From an uncultured Mollicutes bacterium (GTDB taxonomy: Bacteria; Bacillota_I; Bacilli_A; RF39; UBA660), in NCBI GenBank assembly GCA_900543055.1, contig UQQI01000033.1, forward strand, positions 1 through 16,499: DNA of 16,499 nucleotides. The letters run 5' to 3'. Below, in pieces: positions 6,388-13,253 of the stretch; position 1 is the stretch's first letter; each line of letters begins with the position of its first letter. Position numbers and translations under genes: made by a program. Under the pieces are notes generated by a model. It did not search any database and was not told the DNA's origin. It saw only the letters and a program-made list of their open reading frames with translations.

Positions 6388-6538
6388 ACCTAACACCTCC
6401 ATAAAATAAGAAAAGCAGATATAAAATTTATATCCGCTAAGACACATAATAAAGTAAACTTCATTATATATTTGGCTTTTAACCTATCGCTATTCGCTGA
6501 TCAGGTGGATATAAATCTCTTTCCTTTTTTTCTCGACT
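6388..6538 (-). ncRNA. infC leader with L20-type attenuator
   Basis: About 150 nt from the predicted start to infC. Near the end, a terminator hairpin (6415-6437, stem of about 10 bp with one G-U) is followed by TTTTCTTATTTT, just before the ribosome binding site. Its 5' arm GGATATAAAT (6426-6435) is also perfectly complementary to ATTTATATCC (6507-6516) near the leader start, so a long-range antiterminator can form instead. Between them lies a hairpin with ACCTGATC and GATAGGT arms (about 6482-6506) that could be the L20 binding site. The infC-rpmI-rplT leader of Bacillus subtilis is known to be attenuated by L20; that this RNA does the same is inference. Confidence 0.75.
6401..6437 (-). terminator. 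Attenuator terminator of infC-rpmI-rplT
   Basis: GCGGATATAAA and TTTATATCTGC arms at 6427-6437 and 6415-6425, followed by a T-rich stretch to 6401. The 5' arm is shared with the competing antiterminator pairing. Confidence 0.75.
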
Positions 6539-6544
6539 AGTAAT

Positions 6545-6573
6545 ATTATATGCATCTAGTCCTTATTTGTCAA
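6545..6573 (-). promoter_or_regulatory. Promoter of infC-rpmI-rplT
   Basis: Perfect consensus sigma-A type promoter: TTGACA (6568-6573), 17-bp spacer, TATAAT (6545-6550). Predicted start near 6538. Between 6574 and 6684 I see only AT-rich sequence and no clear terminator for the upstream gene. Confidence 0.9.
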
Positions 6574-6684
6574 CTTTTTTTCAATTATTTATAATTTAAA
6601 CTTTTAATTAATAATCTACATTAATACATTATAAACATTATTTATTATTTTTACTAAACATTTTTTTTATTTAATTAATATTTA

Positions 6685-7323
6685 CTATTTATTTTCAGAA
6701 TCATTCTTTTTAACTTTAACTTTAACTTTAGGTCTTGACAAACCAACATAAGTAGCTGCCGCACCATTAAAAGCTGCCAATCCTAAAACAGCTGCAAATC
6801 TTCTGTCCTTAGCATTATCTTCATCACTTTGTTTAATTGTTTCTGACTTGTCATAGTTAACACGACTTACAACTAAAGATGAGTAATTTCCTTTTTCTTC
6901 TTTTTCTTCTACATTTTTAGTTTCAGTATTTACAGCATAAACATTTCCACCATTATTAGTAAATTCACTAATATAAGCATTAATCTCATCATCTGTTAAA
7001 TCATCTAAAGTGAAAGTAGTATGTTGACGAAAATACTTATCTTTTCCATCGCTATTTGTTGTTTTATGAGTTGGAGTATAAGAATCATATTTAATTCTAT
7101 TGTTTATTCCCTTTATACTTTCATATCTTTCAGTAACAGTTGGTTCTCCTCCTAATGTATCATATGTAGTATCTGTAACTGAATATGTTTTGATATCATC
7201 ATTTGTAATAGGATTTCCTACAGAAAGACCATTTACAGGTAAACGATTAACTATAGTATATCCACCAACTAATATACCAGCAGCAACACCTAAACTAGTC
7301 AAAGTTACACGTAATTTTTTCAT
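6685..7323 (-). CDS. Exported or membrane protein with N- and C-terminal hydrophobic segments, function unknown
   Basis: 212 residues from the ATG at 7323, chosen because GGAGGG at 7330-7335 lies 6 nt before it; an upstream in-frame ATG at 7353 precedes that site. Residues 6-24 (TLTSLGVAAGILVGGYTIV) form a signal peptide or signal anchor. The middle is polar, with DTTYDTLGGEPTVTERYES, a Thr/Asp-rich patch and an acidic KNVEEKEEKG stretch. Residues 175-195 (Ala/Gly-rich, AAVLGLAAFNGAAATYVGLS) form a second helix, followed by a basic tail with alternating Lys/Val. If the first helix is not cleaved, both ends are cytoplasmic and about 145 residues face outside. I recognise no family. Confidence 0.75.
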   Translation of the reverse strand: MKKLRVTLTSLGVAAGILVGGYTIVNRLPVNGLSVGNPITNDDIKTYSVTDTTYDTLGGEPTVTERYESIKGINNRIKYDSYTPTHKTTNSDGKDKYFRQHTTFTLDDLTDDEINAYISEFTNNGGNVYAVNTETKNVEEKEEKGNYSSLVVSRVNYDKSETIKQSDEDNAKDRRFAAVLGLAAFNGAAATYVGLSRPKVKVKVKKNDSENK

Positions 7324-7343
7324 ATATATCCCTCCGAATACAT

Positions 7344-7371
7344 ATAATATCATAAATATCTAGTTTATAAA
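7344..7371 (-). promoter_or_regulatory. Weak candidate promoter for the two-TM protein gene
   Basis: TTTATA (7366-7371), 16-bp spacer, TATTAT (7344-7349), placed just before the ribosome binding site. In such AT-rich sequence this match is not strong. Confidence 0.3.
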
Positions 7372-7399
7372 ATACTATCAATCATAATAATATTTTATA

Positions 7400-8086
7400 T
7401 CATTCATTACATATATTAATAAAATAATCAATTATCTTACGAGAATCCTCATCAAAATCATAACTAATCTCAGCATGCCACTGAATACCAATATTAAAAG
7501 TTGCAGAAGAAAGTTCAATTCCTTCAATAAATCCATCACTACTAGTAGCAACAACACTATAATCATTATCAATACTTACATGATAATTATGAAAACTATT
7601 AACAAGTACTTCCTCTTTACCCAAAATATCATATAGTTTAGAATTCTTCAAAATTTTAACTTTATGAGTAAAACCTATATCATCTTCCTGCCAATGATTT
7701 ATATCTGTATCATTTTTATAAACCTTAAAATCTTCCTTATAACAACTCATAAGTTGCATACCTAAACATATTCCAAGCACCTTCTTATCCTTTTCAATAC
7801 ATCTTTCAAGTAAATATTTATCAAATGGAGTAACCTTAAATCCACCAGGAAATATTACTCCATCTACCATATCTAAATACTTTTCTATATTTTCTTTTTC
7901 TAAATCCGTTAACGGAGAAAATTCATTATATCTAGTATCCATATAATCATAATCTTGTACTTGAACTATAGGTAAAACAAAACCACCAGCTTTTTGAATA
8001 GTTCTTCTTAATCTCTCACTTAAATATAAAATACATCTTCCATCTTCTAACCTATTATATCTAAGTGGTATTCCAATTACTGCCAT
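7400..8086 (-). CDS. Class I glutamine amidotransferase-like hydrolase (peptidase C26 / gamma-glutamyl hydrolase type)
   Basis: 228 residues with the C26 fold pattern: VDGVIFPGGFKVTPFDKY forms the oxyanion strand, GICLGMQLM carries the nucleophile Cys107, and GIQWHAE at 201-206 carries His204 and Glu206 of the triad. Relatives such as PuuD cleave gamma-glutamyl bonds (gamma-glutamyl-GABA) and usually read GICRGMQ and QWHPE; Leu and Ala replace Arg and Pro here. There is no synthetase partner domain or neighbour, so a stand-alone gamma-glutamyl hydrolase is likelier than an amidotransferase subunit; substrate unknown. The start at 8086 has only a weak GGTGA (8091-8095). Ends in TGA. It lies behind the glyS terminator, with a possible promoter of its own. 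Confidence 0.85.
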   Translation of the reverse strand: MAVIGIPLRYNRLEDGRCILYLSERLRRTIQKAGGFVLPIVQVQDYDYMDTRYNEFSPLTDLEKENIEKYLDMVDGVIFPGGFKVTPFDKYLLERCIEKDKKVLGICLGMQLMSCYKEDFKVYKNDTDINHWQEDDIGFTHKVKILKNSKLYDILGKEEVLVNSFHNYHVSIDNDYSVVATSSDGFIEGIELSSATFNIGIQWHAEISYDFDEDSRKIIDYFINICNE

Positions 8087-8101
8087 AAAATCACCAAAAA
8101 T

Positions 8102-8130
8102 AGTATAAAAAAAGAAAAAAGGAAAATCAA
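8102..8130 (-). promoter_or_regulatory. Candidate promoter of the C26 hydrolase gene, overlapping the glyS terminator
   Basis: TTGATT (8125-8130), exactly 17 bp, TATACT (8102-8107). The -35 falls in the loop and 3' arm of the terminator, and the spacer contains its T-tract. Confidence 0.4.
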
Positions 8131-8140
8131 TGACTTTCCT
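8115..8140 (-). terminator. Intrinsic terminator behind glyS
   Basis: 6-bp stem AGGAAA / TTTCCT (8120-8125 with 8135-8140), 9-nt loop, then six T (8115-8120) and a further T-run on the minus strand. It lies 8 bp past the glyS stop. Confidence 0.7.
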
Positions 8141-8148
8141 AGTTTTTA

Positions 8149-9519
8149 TTAAAATTTAATTCTTTCATTTACATAGTCAACTACTTCATCTAGTTTTAAA
8201 GTAATTTGTTCCATAGTATCTCTATCTCTTAAAGTAACTGTGCCATTATTAATAGTTTCATCATCAACTGTTAAACACCATGGTGTACCACAAGCATCCG
8301 CTCTTCTATATCTCTTACCAATACTACCAGATTCATCATAACTAGTCATAAAGTTTTTACTTAATATATTATAAATTTCTGCCGCTTTTTCACTGTGATA
8401 TTTCTTAGCAAGAGGTAGTACACATACTTTATAAGGAGCAAGATATGGAATAAACTTCATAACTTCACGAGTATCTCCGTTCTCAAGTTCTTCTTCAGTA
8501 TAACTATTATCTAAAATAGCAAGAGTTAATCTGTCACAACCAACAGTAGATTCAATTATATAAGGAATAAACTTTTCATTAGTTTCTGGATCTAAATATT
8601 CTTGAGAATTACCAGAATACTCTTGATGTCTTCCCAAATCATAATCAGTTCTATTATGAGTACCATTAATTTCTCCCCATCCAAATGAGAACTTATATTC
8701 AATATCACATGCTTCTTTAGCATAATGAGCTAATTTTTCATGATCATGGAATCTTAATTTATCTGCACTAATTCCTAAATCAATAAAATATTTCTTAGCA
8801 TAATCTTTAAAATATGCATAAAGTTCACTATCAGTTCCCTCACGACAGAAAGTTTGATATTCCATTTGTTCAAATTCAATTGTTCTAAAAGTAAAGTTTC
8901 CAGGTGTAATTTCATTTCTAAATGCTTTACCAATTTGTCCTATACTAAAAGGTAACTTAGCACGCATACTTCTTTGTACATTTAAAAAATTAACATATTC
9001 ACCTTGTGCATTTTCAGGTCTTAAATAAACTTTATTTTTACCATCTTCAGTAACTCCTCTATGAGTTTCAAACATTAAGTTAAATTGTCTAATATCAGTA
9101 TAATCACTCTTACCACACTTTGGACATGGAACTTTATGTTCTCTAATATAATCCATCATTTCTTCTTGACTCATTCCATCAGCATGAGCACTCTCATCAA
9201 AATCATCTATTAAATTATCTGCTCTATGTCTTGTTTTACAACTTTTACAATCAATTAGTGGATCAGAGAAACTTCCAACATGACCACTTGCTTCCCAAAC
9301 TCTTGGATGCATTAAAATTGCTGCATCTACTTCATATGCATTAGGCCTTTCTTGAATAAATCTTTTTCTCCAAGAATCCTTAATACTATTTTTAAGTCTA
9401 GAACCTAAAGGACCATAATCCCATGTATTAGCAAGACCTCCATATATTTCACTTCCTTGGAATATAAATCCATATTGTTTACAATAATTTACTAATTTTT
9501 CCATTGTTAATTCTGCCAT
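8149..9519 (-). CDS. glyS: Glycyl-tRNA synthetase, single-chain class II type
   Basis: Charges tRNA-Gly with glycine. This is the homodimeric type of about 460 residues (456 here), not the GlyQ/GlyS two-subunit enzyme. Visible: the N-terminal GSEIYGGLANTWDYGPLGS, motif 2 around FRNEITPGNFTFRTIEFEQME (about 200-220), RPENAQGEYVNF, and the motif 3 segment STVGCDRLTLAIL; the C-terminal anticodon-binding domain begins near YLAPYKVCVLPL. Cys91, Cys94, Cys132 and Cys135 form a likely zinc site. Start at 9519 uses GGAGG at 9528-9532, which lies inside the last codons of the upstream gene; the 3-nt gap suggests translational coupling. Under the T-box at 10072-10193. Confidence 0.97.
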   Translation of the reverse strand: MAELTMEKLVNYCKQYGFIFQGSEIYGGLANTWDYGPLGSRLKNSIKDSWRKRFIQERPNAYEVDAAILMHPRVWEASGHVGSFSDPLIDCKSCKTRHRADNLIDDFDESAHADGMSQEEMMDYIREHKVPCPKCGKSDYTDIRQFNLMFETHRGVTEDGKNKVYLRPENAQGEYVNFLNVQRSMRAKLPFSIGQIGKAFRNEITPGNFTFRTIEFEQMEYQTFCREGTDSELYAYFKDYAKKYFIDLGISADKLRFHDHEKLAHYAKEACDIEYKFSFGWGEINGTHNRTDYDLGRHQEYSGNSQEYLDPETNEKFIPYIIESTVGCDRLTLAILDNSYTEEELENGDTREVMKFIPYLAPYKVCVLPLAKKYHSEKAAEIYNILSKNFMTSYDESGSIGKRYRRADACGTPWCLTVDDETINNGTVTLRDRDTMEQITLKLDEVVDYVNERIKF

Positions 9520-9522
9520 ATA

Positions 9523-10053
9523 TTAAACCTCCAAATATTTTATTAAATCTTCTTTCTCATTAAATATTTTTATATAATTCAAAATAGAATAATCATTAAA
9601 CTTTTCCCTAATAAGTTTTGTAATAAACTTAATCAAATCATAATAATATCCATCTTGATTATAGATAATTATCTCTTTTGTACTCTTAATTGTACGATTA
9701 TCTTCTAACATACTGAATAACTCAGCCAAACTCCCGGTACCGCCAGGAAGAATAAGTACTTTAGAAGCTTCATTATAAATTCTTGCTTGTCTTTCAAAAG
9801 TATTTTCTACATAAGTGCAATCTACATTAAATAAACTTATATCTTCATTATATGATTTTAGTGTATAAACTTTTATATTTCTATGAGCAGCATTAAAACT
9901 ATTTAGTATTTTTCCAAACATACCTTCTTTTGAAATACCGCCTATAATTAAATCATAACCATAGCTAGCTAATTTCTTACTTATAAAACCAGCATCTTCA
10001 ATATACTTTTTATCTATCTCTGGACGTGAAGAACATCCTATAAATAATTTCAT
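9523..10053 (-). CDS. LOG-family protein (possible nucleoside 5'-monophosphate phosphoribohydrolase)
   Basis: 176 residues, Rossmann-like. The family signature PGGTGSLAEL is at 103-112 with Glu111, and the second conserved Arg is in TFERQARIY (Arg88). Characterised LOG proteins cut the N-glycosidic bond of nucleoside monophosphates; many bacterial members were once misnamed lysine decarboxylases. The canonical motif is PGGxGTxxE, so Ser replaces Thr here. Its physiological substrate cannot be read from sequence. It is the first gene of a T-box-controlled operon and precedes glyS by 3 nt. Start at 10053 has AGAAGGTGA just upstream. Confidence 0.85.
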   Translation of the reverse strand: MKLFIGCSSRPEIDKKYIEDAGFISKKLASYGYDLIIGGISKEGMFGKILNSFNAAHRNIKVYTLKSYNEDISLFNVDCTYVENTFERQARIYNEASKVLILPGGTGSLAELFSMLEDNRTIKSTKEIIIYNQDGYYYDLIKFITKLIREKFNDYSILNYIKIFNEKEDLIKYLEV

Positions 10054-10071
10054 ACTATCACCTTCTAAAAT

Positions 10072-10193
10072 AAAAAAACTCCTAGAATAATGTAAGGACG
10101 AATTAATATCCGCGGTTCCACCTTACTTATTCTAGAAGAATCAACTCTTGTATATACTGCTCTGGGCTTTCCACACCCGTCATCACACTTATT
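10072..10193 (-). ncRNA. T-box riboswitch leader with a very short 5' region, probably tRNA-Gly responsive
   Basis: The T-box sequence GGTGGAACCGCGG (10110-10122) and the terminator are textbook: 10121-10135 pairs with 10081-10097, followed by seven T at 10072-10078. The bulge TGGA would pair with a tRNA ending UCCA, the discriminator expected for bacterial tRNA-Gly, and glyS is in the operon. What is missing is a normal Stem I: no AGAGAG or GGTTGGTG motif, and only about 57 nt separate the predicted start from the terminator arm. That part can fold as an outer stem (CAAT/GTTG, GTGT/ATAC) and a small hairpin (GGGT/GCCC). I cannot assign the specifier with confidence; GGG/GGT triplets occur in the small hairpin. 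Confidence 0.85.
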
Positions 10194-10199
10194 GCAACT

Positions 10200-10228
10200 A
10201 ATATAACCCGTTTTTTGTAACTTGTCAA
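10200..10228 (-). promoter_or_regulatory. Promoter of the LOG-glyS operon
   Basis: TTGACA (10223-10228), 17-bp spacer, TATATT (10200-10205). Near-consensus; predicted start about 10193. It fixes the short length of the T-box leader. The rest of the gap up to 10382 is AT-rich; apart from weak promoter-like hexamers for the plus-strand gene I see nothing in it. Confidence 0.8.
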
Positions 10229-10399
10229 TAGACTACACACTATTGATTTAATTATTTATTAAGTAATAAAAAGAAAAAATAGTTTTTAAAAAATAATTTT
10301 TATATAAACTTCTAACTCATTATAGTAACAAATTTTATAAAAATAAACTTTATTTGCACCATAAATAATGCTAGAATAAATAAAAAAGGAGGATGAATA

Positions 10400-10942
10400 A
10401 TGGAACTTGACAAAACAGTTCTTGGTAATAAAAGAAAAGACTATTTAAGCTGGGATGAATTCTTTATGGGAATTGCAAAACTTGCTGCTGGTAGAAGTAA
10501 AGACCCAAATACTCAAGTTGGAGCATGTATCGTTAGTGAAGACAATAGAATCCTATCTATTGGATATAATGGTGCCCCTAATAATTTTAGTGATGACATA
10601 TTTCCATGGAGTCGTGAAGGAGATGATGTAAATACAAAATACATGTATGTATGTCATGCTGAATCAAATGCAATTAATAACTATTTAGGAAGTCGAAAAG
10701 ATCTTCGTGGAGCAAGAATATATGTAGACTTATTCCCATGTAATGAATGTGCAAAAGATATCGTTCAAGCAGGAATAAAAGAAGTTATTTACTTATCTGA
10801 TAAATATAACGGAACTGCAGGAAACATAGTATCAAAAAAAATATTTGATACATGTAATGTTAAATATAGAAAATTAGATGATGAAAGTCAAAGAATTATT
10901 AAACTATCAATCATACCAGATAAAGAATTAGAATATCTATAA
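10400..10942 (+). CDS. Deoxycytidylate (dCMP) deaminase
   Basis: Zinc-dependent conversion of dCMP to dUMP, the dTMP precursor. 180 residues with the cytidine/deoxycytidylate deaminase fold: GACIVSEDNRILSIGYNGAP, the zinc ligand His86 and proton-shuttle Glu88 in CHAESNAI, and Cys114/Cys117 in LFPCNECAKDIVQAG. The sequence resembles the ComEB/dCMP-deaminase branch rather than tRNA adenosine deaminase (TadA) or CDD. Start at 10400 has AAGGAGG 7 nt before it. It stands alone on the plus strand between two minus-strand operons, with a terminator directly behind. Confidence 0.93.
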   Translation: MELDKTVLGNKRKDYLSWDEFFMGIAKLAAGRSKDPNTQVGACIVSEDNRILSIGYNGAPNNFSDDIFPWSREGDDVNTKYMYVCHAESNAINNYLGSRKDLRGARIYVDLFPCNECAKDIVQAGIKEVIYLSDKYNGTAGNIVSKKIFDTCNVKYRKLDDESQRIIKLSIIPDKELEYL

Positions 10943-10946
10943 AAAT

Positions 10947-10990
10947 AAAACAAGAAAATAATATTTTTATATATACTTTCTTGTTTTTTT
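10947..10990 (+). terminator. Terminator behind the dCMP deaminase gene, probably bidirectional
   Basis: 10-bp arms AAACAAGAAA and TTTCTTGTTT (10948-10957 with 10977-10986), 19-nt loop, then a T-run to 10990. On the minus strand the hairpin is followed by TTTTATTTTT, so it can also end the cyclophilin transcript, whose stop is at 11037. Confidence 0.75.
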
Positions 10991-11036
10991 GTTTAATAAA
11001 ATTTAAAAGAAATAATAATAACAATAATAATTAAAA

Positions 11037-11738
11037 TTAAGCCTTCTCTACTTCTTTATATTCTTTTCCTTTTAAATCAATTATTGCTTTTTTAATAGTT
11101 AAATTCTTTCTTAATTGTCCTGTTGCTTCATTTGAAACAACTTCTTCTTTTTCAATTCTTTCTACATTATCCATTCCAGCTATTACTTTACCAAATGCAG
11201 CGTAATCTCCATCTAAATAAGTACTAGTTCCTAACATAATAAAGAATTGACTTCCTGCACTATCCTTATCATTACTTCTAGCCATTGAAATAACTCCCTT
11301 AGTATGTTTTAAATTATTTTCAAAGCCATTATTAGTAAACTCTCCTTTAATAGAATAACCAGGTCCTCCTGTTCCAGTACCATCAGGATCTCCTCCTTGT
11401 AATACAAAACCAGGTACTAATCTATGAAATGTATTATTGTCATAGAAACCACTATTTACTAAAGAAATAAAATTGTTAACTGTATTTGGAGCAACATCTG
11501 GATATAACTCCATAACAACAGAACCATAATTTTCAATATACATAGCAACTACTGGATTCCCAGTATCATAATCATTTAATTTCGTTTCATTACCTTTTAT
11601 ATCATAATTAATATTCATCAATTTTTCCTCTTTCTTTTTTCCTTCTTCACTTTTTTGTGGAACCATAACTGCTACTATAACAATCACAACAAGTAAAATT
11701 ATAATTCCAATAATCATAAACAATTTATTTTTATTCAT
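11037..11738 (-). CDS. Membrane-anchored cyclophilin-type peptidyl-prolyl cis-trans isomerase
   Basis: Residues 7-27 are an uninterrupted hydrophobic helix (signal anchor, no lipobox Cys), followed by a charged linker and a cyclophilin domain from about 60 to 225. Signatures: FHRLVPGFVLQGGDPDGTG with the catalytic Arg106, GGPGYSI, GVISMARSNDKDSAGSQFFI and FGKVIAGMDNV. The position of the cyclosporin-binding Trp appears to be Tyr (LDGDYAAFG), a common bacterial variant. The domain should face outside the membrane and assist folding of exported proteins. GAGGG before the start (11738) lies inside the upstream oxidoreductase gene, with a 1-nt gap between stop and start, so the two are translationally coupled. 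Confidence 0.93.
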   Translation of the reverse strand: MNKNKLFMIIGIIILLVVIVIVAVMVPQKSEEGKKKEEKLMNINYDIKGNETKLNDYDTGNPVVAMYIENYGSVVMELYPDVAPNTVNNFISLVNSGFYDNNTFHRLVPGFVLQGGDPDGTGTGGPGYSIKGEFTNNGFENNLKHTKGVISMARSNDKDSAGSQFFIMLGTSTYLDGDYAAFGKVIAGMDNVERIEKEEVVSNEATGQLRKNLTIKKAIIDLKGKEYKEVEKA

Positions 11739-11739
11739 A

Positions 11740-13134
11740 CTACACCCTCTCTAAAATATCACGCGCAGCAACTAACCCAGTAGCAGCAGCAGTAACAATA
11801 TTACCAGCTTTACCTGCACCATCACCAATAAAATAAACATTTGCTTTTTCTAACTTAAAGTTATTATCAGTTTGAATTTCATTACTAAAGAATTTAATTT
11901 CAGGTCCATATAAAAGTGTATCATCGTTATTAACACCAGGAATTATTTTATCAAGTTTTTCTAATCCTTCTAAAATATTAGTAATAATTCTATGTGGCAT
12001 TACAAGTGCTAAATCACCAGCAACACAATCTTTTAAAGTAGGTTCTATAAATCCTTTATTTATTCTATGCCATTCACTTCTTCTACCATTTCTTAAATCT
12101 TTAAGTGATTGAATAATAGGTTTTCCATCTCCCAATACATTAGCAATACGAGCAATACTTTCTCCATAAAGACGTGTATTAGTAACAGGTTCAGTTAATG
12201 TTACTTTAGAAATAAATGCAAAATTAGTATTATTACTTTTTATATCTTTAAGAGCATGTCCATTAACACAAATATATCCATAATAATTTTCTTTAGCAAC
12301 AAACCCTCCAGGATTCGTACAAAATGTCCTAATTTCATCACCATAAGTATCAGTCTTTATAAATATAGTAGGATCATAAATTATATTTGTAATATCTTCC
12401 ATTATATCTCTTCTAACCTCAACTCGAACACCAATTTCTATACTTTGAGAAAGATATGGTATTCCATATTTATCTGCAAGTTCTTGAATCCATTTAGCTC
12501 CAGTTCTACCAGGAGCAACTATTATATTTTTTCCTTCAATAACTTCACTCTTTTTACCTTTTTCATAAGTTACTAAATGTTTTGTTTCACTCTCTGTTTT
12601 AATATCAATAACATTAGCTCTTTCAATTAATGTAACTCCTTTATCCTCTAAATAATCACATATTCCTTGAATATATTCAGGTAAATGGTCACTTCCCAAA
12701 TGCTTTTGTTTAATAAGTAAAAGCTTTGAACCAGCAATCGCAACCTTTTTTCTAATTTCAATTGCTTCATCCATATTACTTGGATAAACATCTGCATCCA
12801 TCTTAAATTTATTAAATATTTCTTCAGTCTCATCAATTAATTTACAAGCATCACTTTCACTCATATACTTAGTTAAATCACTTTTACCAAGACGTGGAAT
12901 AAAATTAAGTTTTCCATCAGAGAAAGTACCTGCTCCACCATAACCTGCTAATATTGCACAAGGATTACAATTTTGACAAGGAACTCCTTTTTTATTCATA
13001 GGGCAAATTCTATGCTCAACACTACTCCCCTTATCTAGCAAAGCTATCTTTAACTTTTTATTCTTCGTAATTAACTCATAGGCACTAAATAACCCAGCAG
13101 GTCCTGCCCCAATTATAATAACATCATATTTCAT
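11740..13134 (-). CDS. FAD-dependent oxidoreductase with a four-Cys cluster
   Basis: 464 residues from the ATG at 13134 (MKYDVIIIGAGPAG), which has GGTGA a few bases upstream; a longer frame up to 13200 adds only an unlikely hydrophobic leader. GxGxxG is at 9-14, an acidic Asp ends strand 2 (ALLDKGSS), and the C-terminal FAD motif is VYFIGDGAGKAGNIVTAAATG. Cys44, Cys53, Cys56 and Cys59 (CPMNKKGVPCQNCNPC) make a compact cluster just after the nucleotide-binding site, followed by GYGGAGTFSDGKLN. This matches the broad group of uncharacterised FAD dehydrogenases (COG2509 type); the cluster is conserved in that group as I recall it. The substrate is unknown. Operon with the cyclophilin gene. Confidence 0.88.
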   Translation of the reverse strand: MKYDVIIIGAGPAGLFSAYELITKNKKLKIALLDKGSSVEHRICPMNKKGVPCQNCNPCAILAGYGGAGTFSDGKLNFIPRLGKSDLTKYMSESDACKLIDETEEIFNKFKMDADVYPSNMDEAIEIRKKVAIAGSKLLLIKQKHLGSDHLPEYIQGICDYLEDKGVTLIERANVIDIKTESETKHLVTYEKGKKSEVIEGKNIIVAPGRTGAKWIQELADKYGIPYLSQSIEIGVRVEVRRDIMEDITNIIYDPTIFIKTDTYGDEIRTFCTNPGGFVAKENYYGYICVNGHALKDIKSNNTNFAFISKVTLTEPVTNTRLYGESIARIANVLGDGKPIIQSLKDLRNGRRSEWHRINKGFIEPTLKDCVAGDLALVMPHRIITNILEGLEKLDKIIPGVNNDDTLLYGPEIKFFSNEIQTDNNFKLEKANVYFIGDGAGKAGNIVTAAATGLVAARDILERV

Positions 13135-13253
13135 CTTATCACCACTTAATATAATACCATATAAAAAAGTAAAGTTTAAAGTAAAATACAGAAATTTCAC
13201 AAAGAAAACATAAATATAAATAAATATATGTTAAAATATATTAAGGTGATAAT

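Noticed and set aside
6388..6447. Longer infC start at the ATG at 6447 or 6402
   Set aside because: The extra residues (MCLSGYKFYICFSYF) are not IF3-like and cover the attenuator hairpin; the good ribosome binding site lies downstream of both.
7366..7399. Long AT-only hairpin between the C26 hydrolase and the two-TM gene as a terminator
   Set aside because: The arms (TATAAAATA/TATTTTATA) pair well but no T-tract follows on the minus strand, and only A-T pairs are involved.
7400..8086. Recoding of TGA to Trp as in mycoplasmas
   Set aside because: TGA ends this gene and Trp codons in the window are TGG, for example in the QWHAE motif and in GlyRS.
10140..10193. Glycine or guanidine riboswitch upstream of glyS
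   Set aside because: No paired glycine-aptamer cores or ACGR loop hairpins are visible; the T-box sequence and terminator explain the control.
12256..12576. Plus-strand open frame inside the FAD oxidoreductase gene
   Set aside because: Antisense to a well-conserved coding region, Ser/Ile/Asn-rich without any motif; a shadow frame. The same applies to plus-strand frames at 3842-4102, 4553-4738 and 7100-7363 and to the minus-strand frame at 12648-12836.
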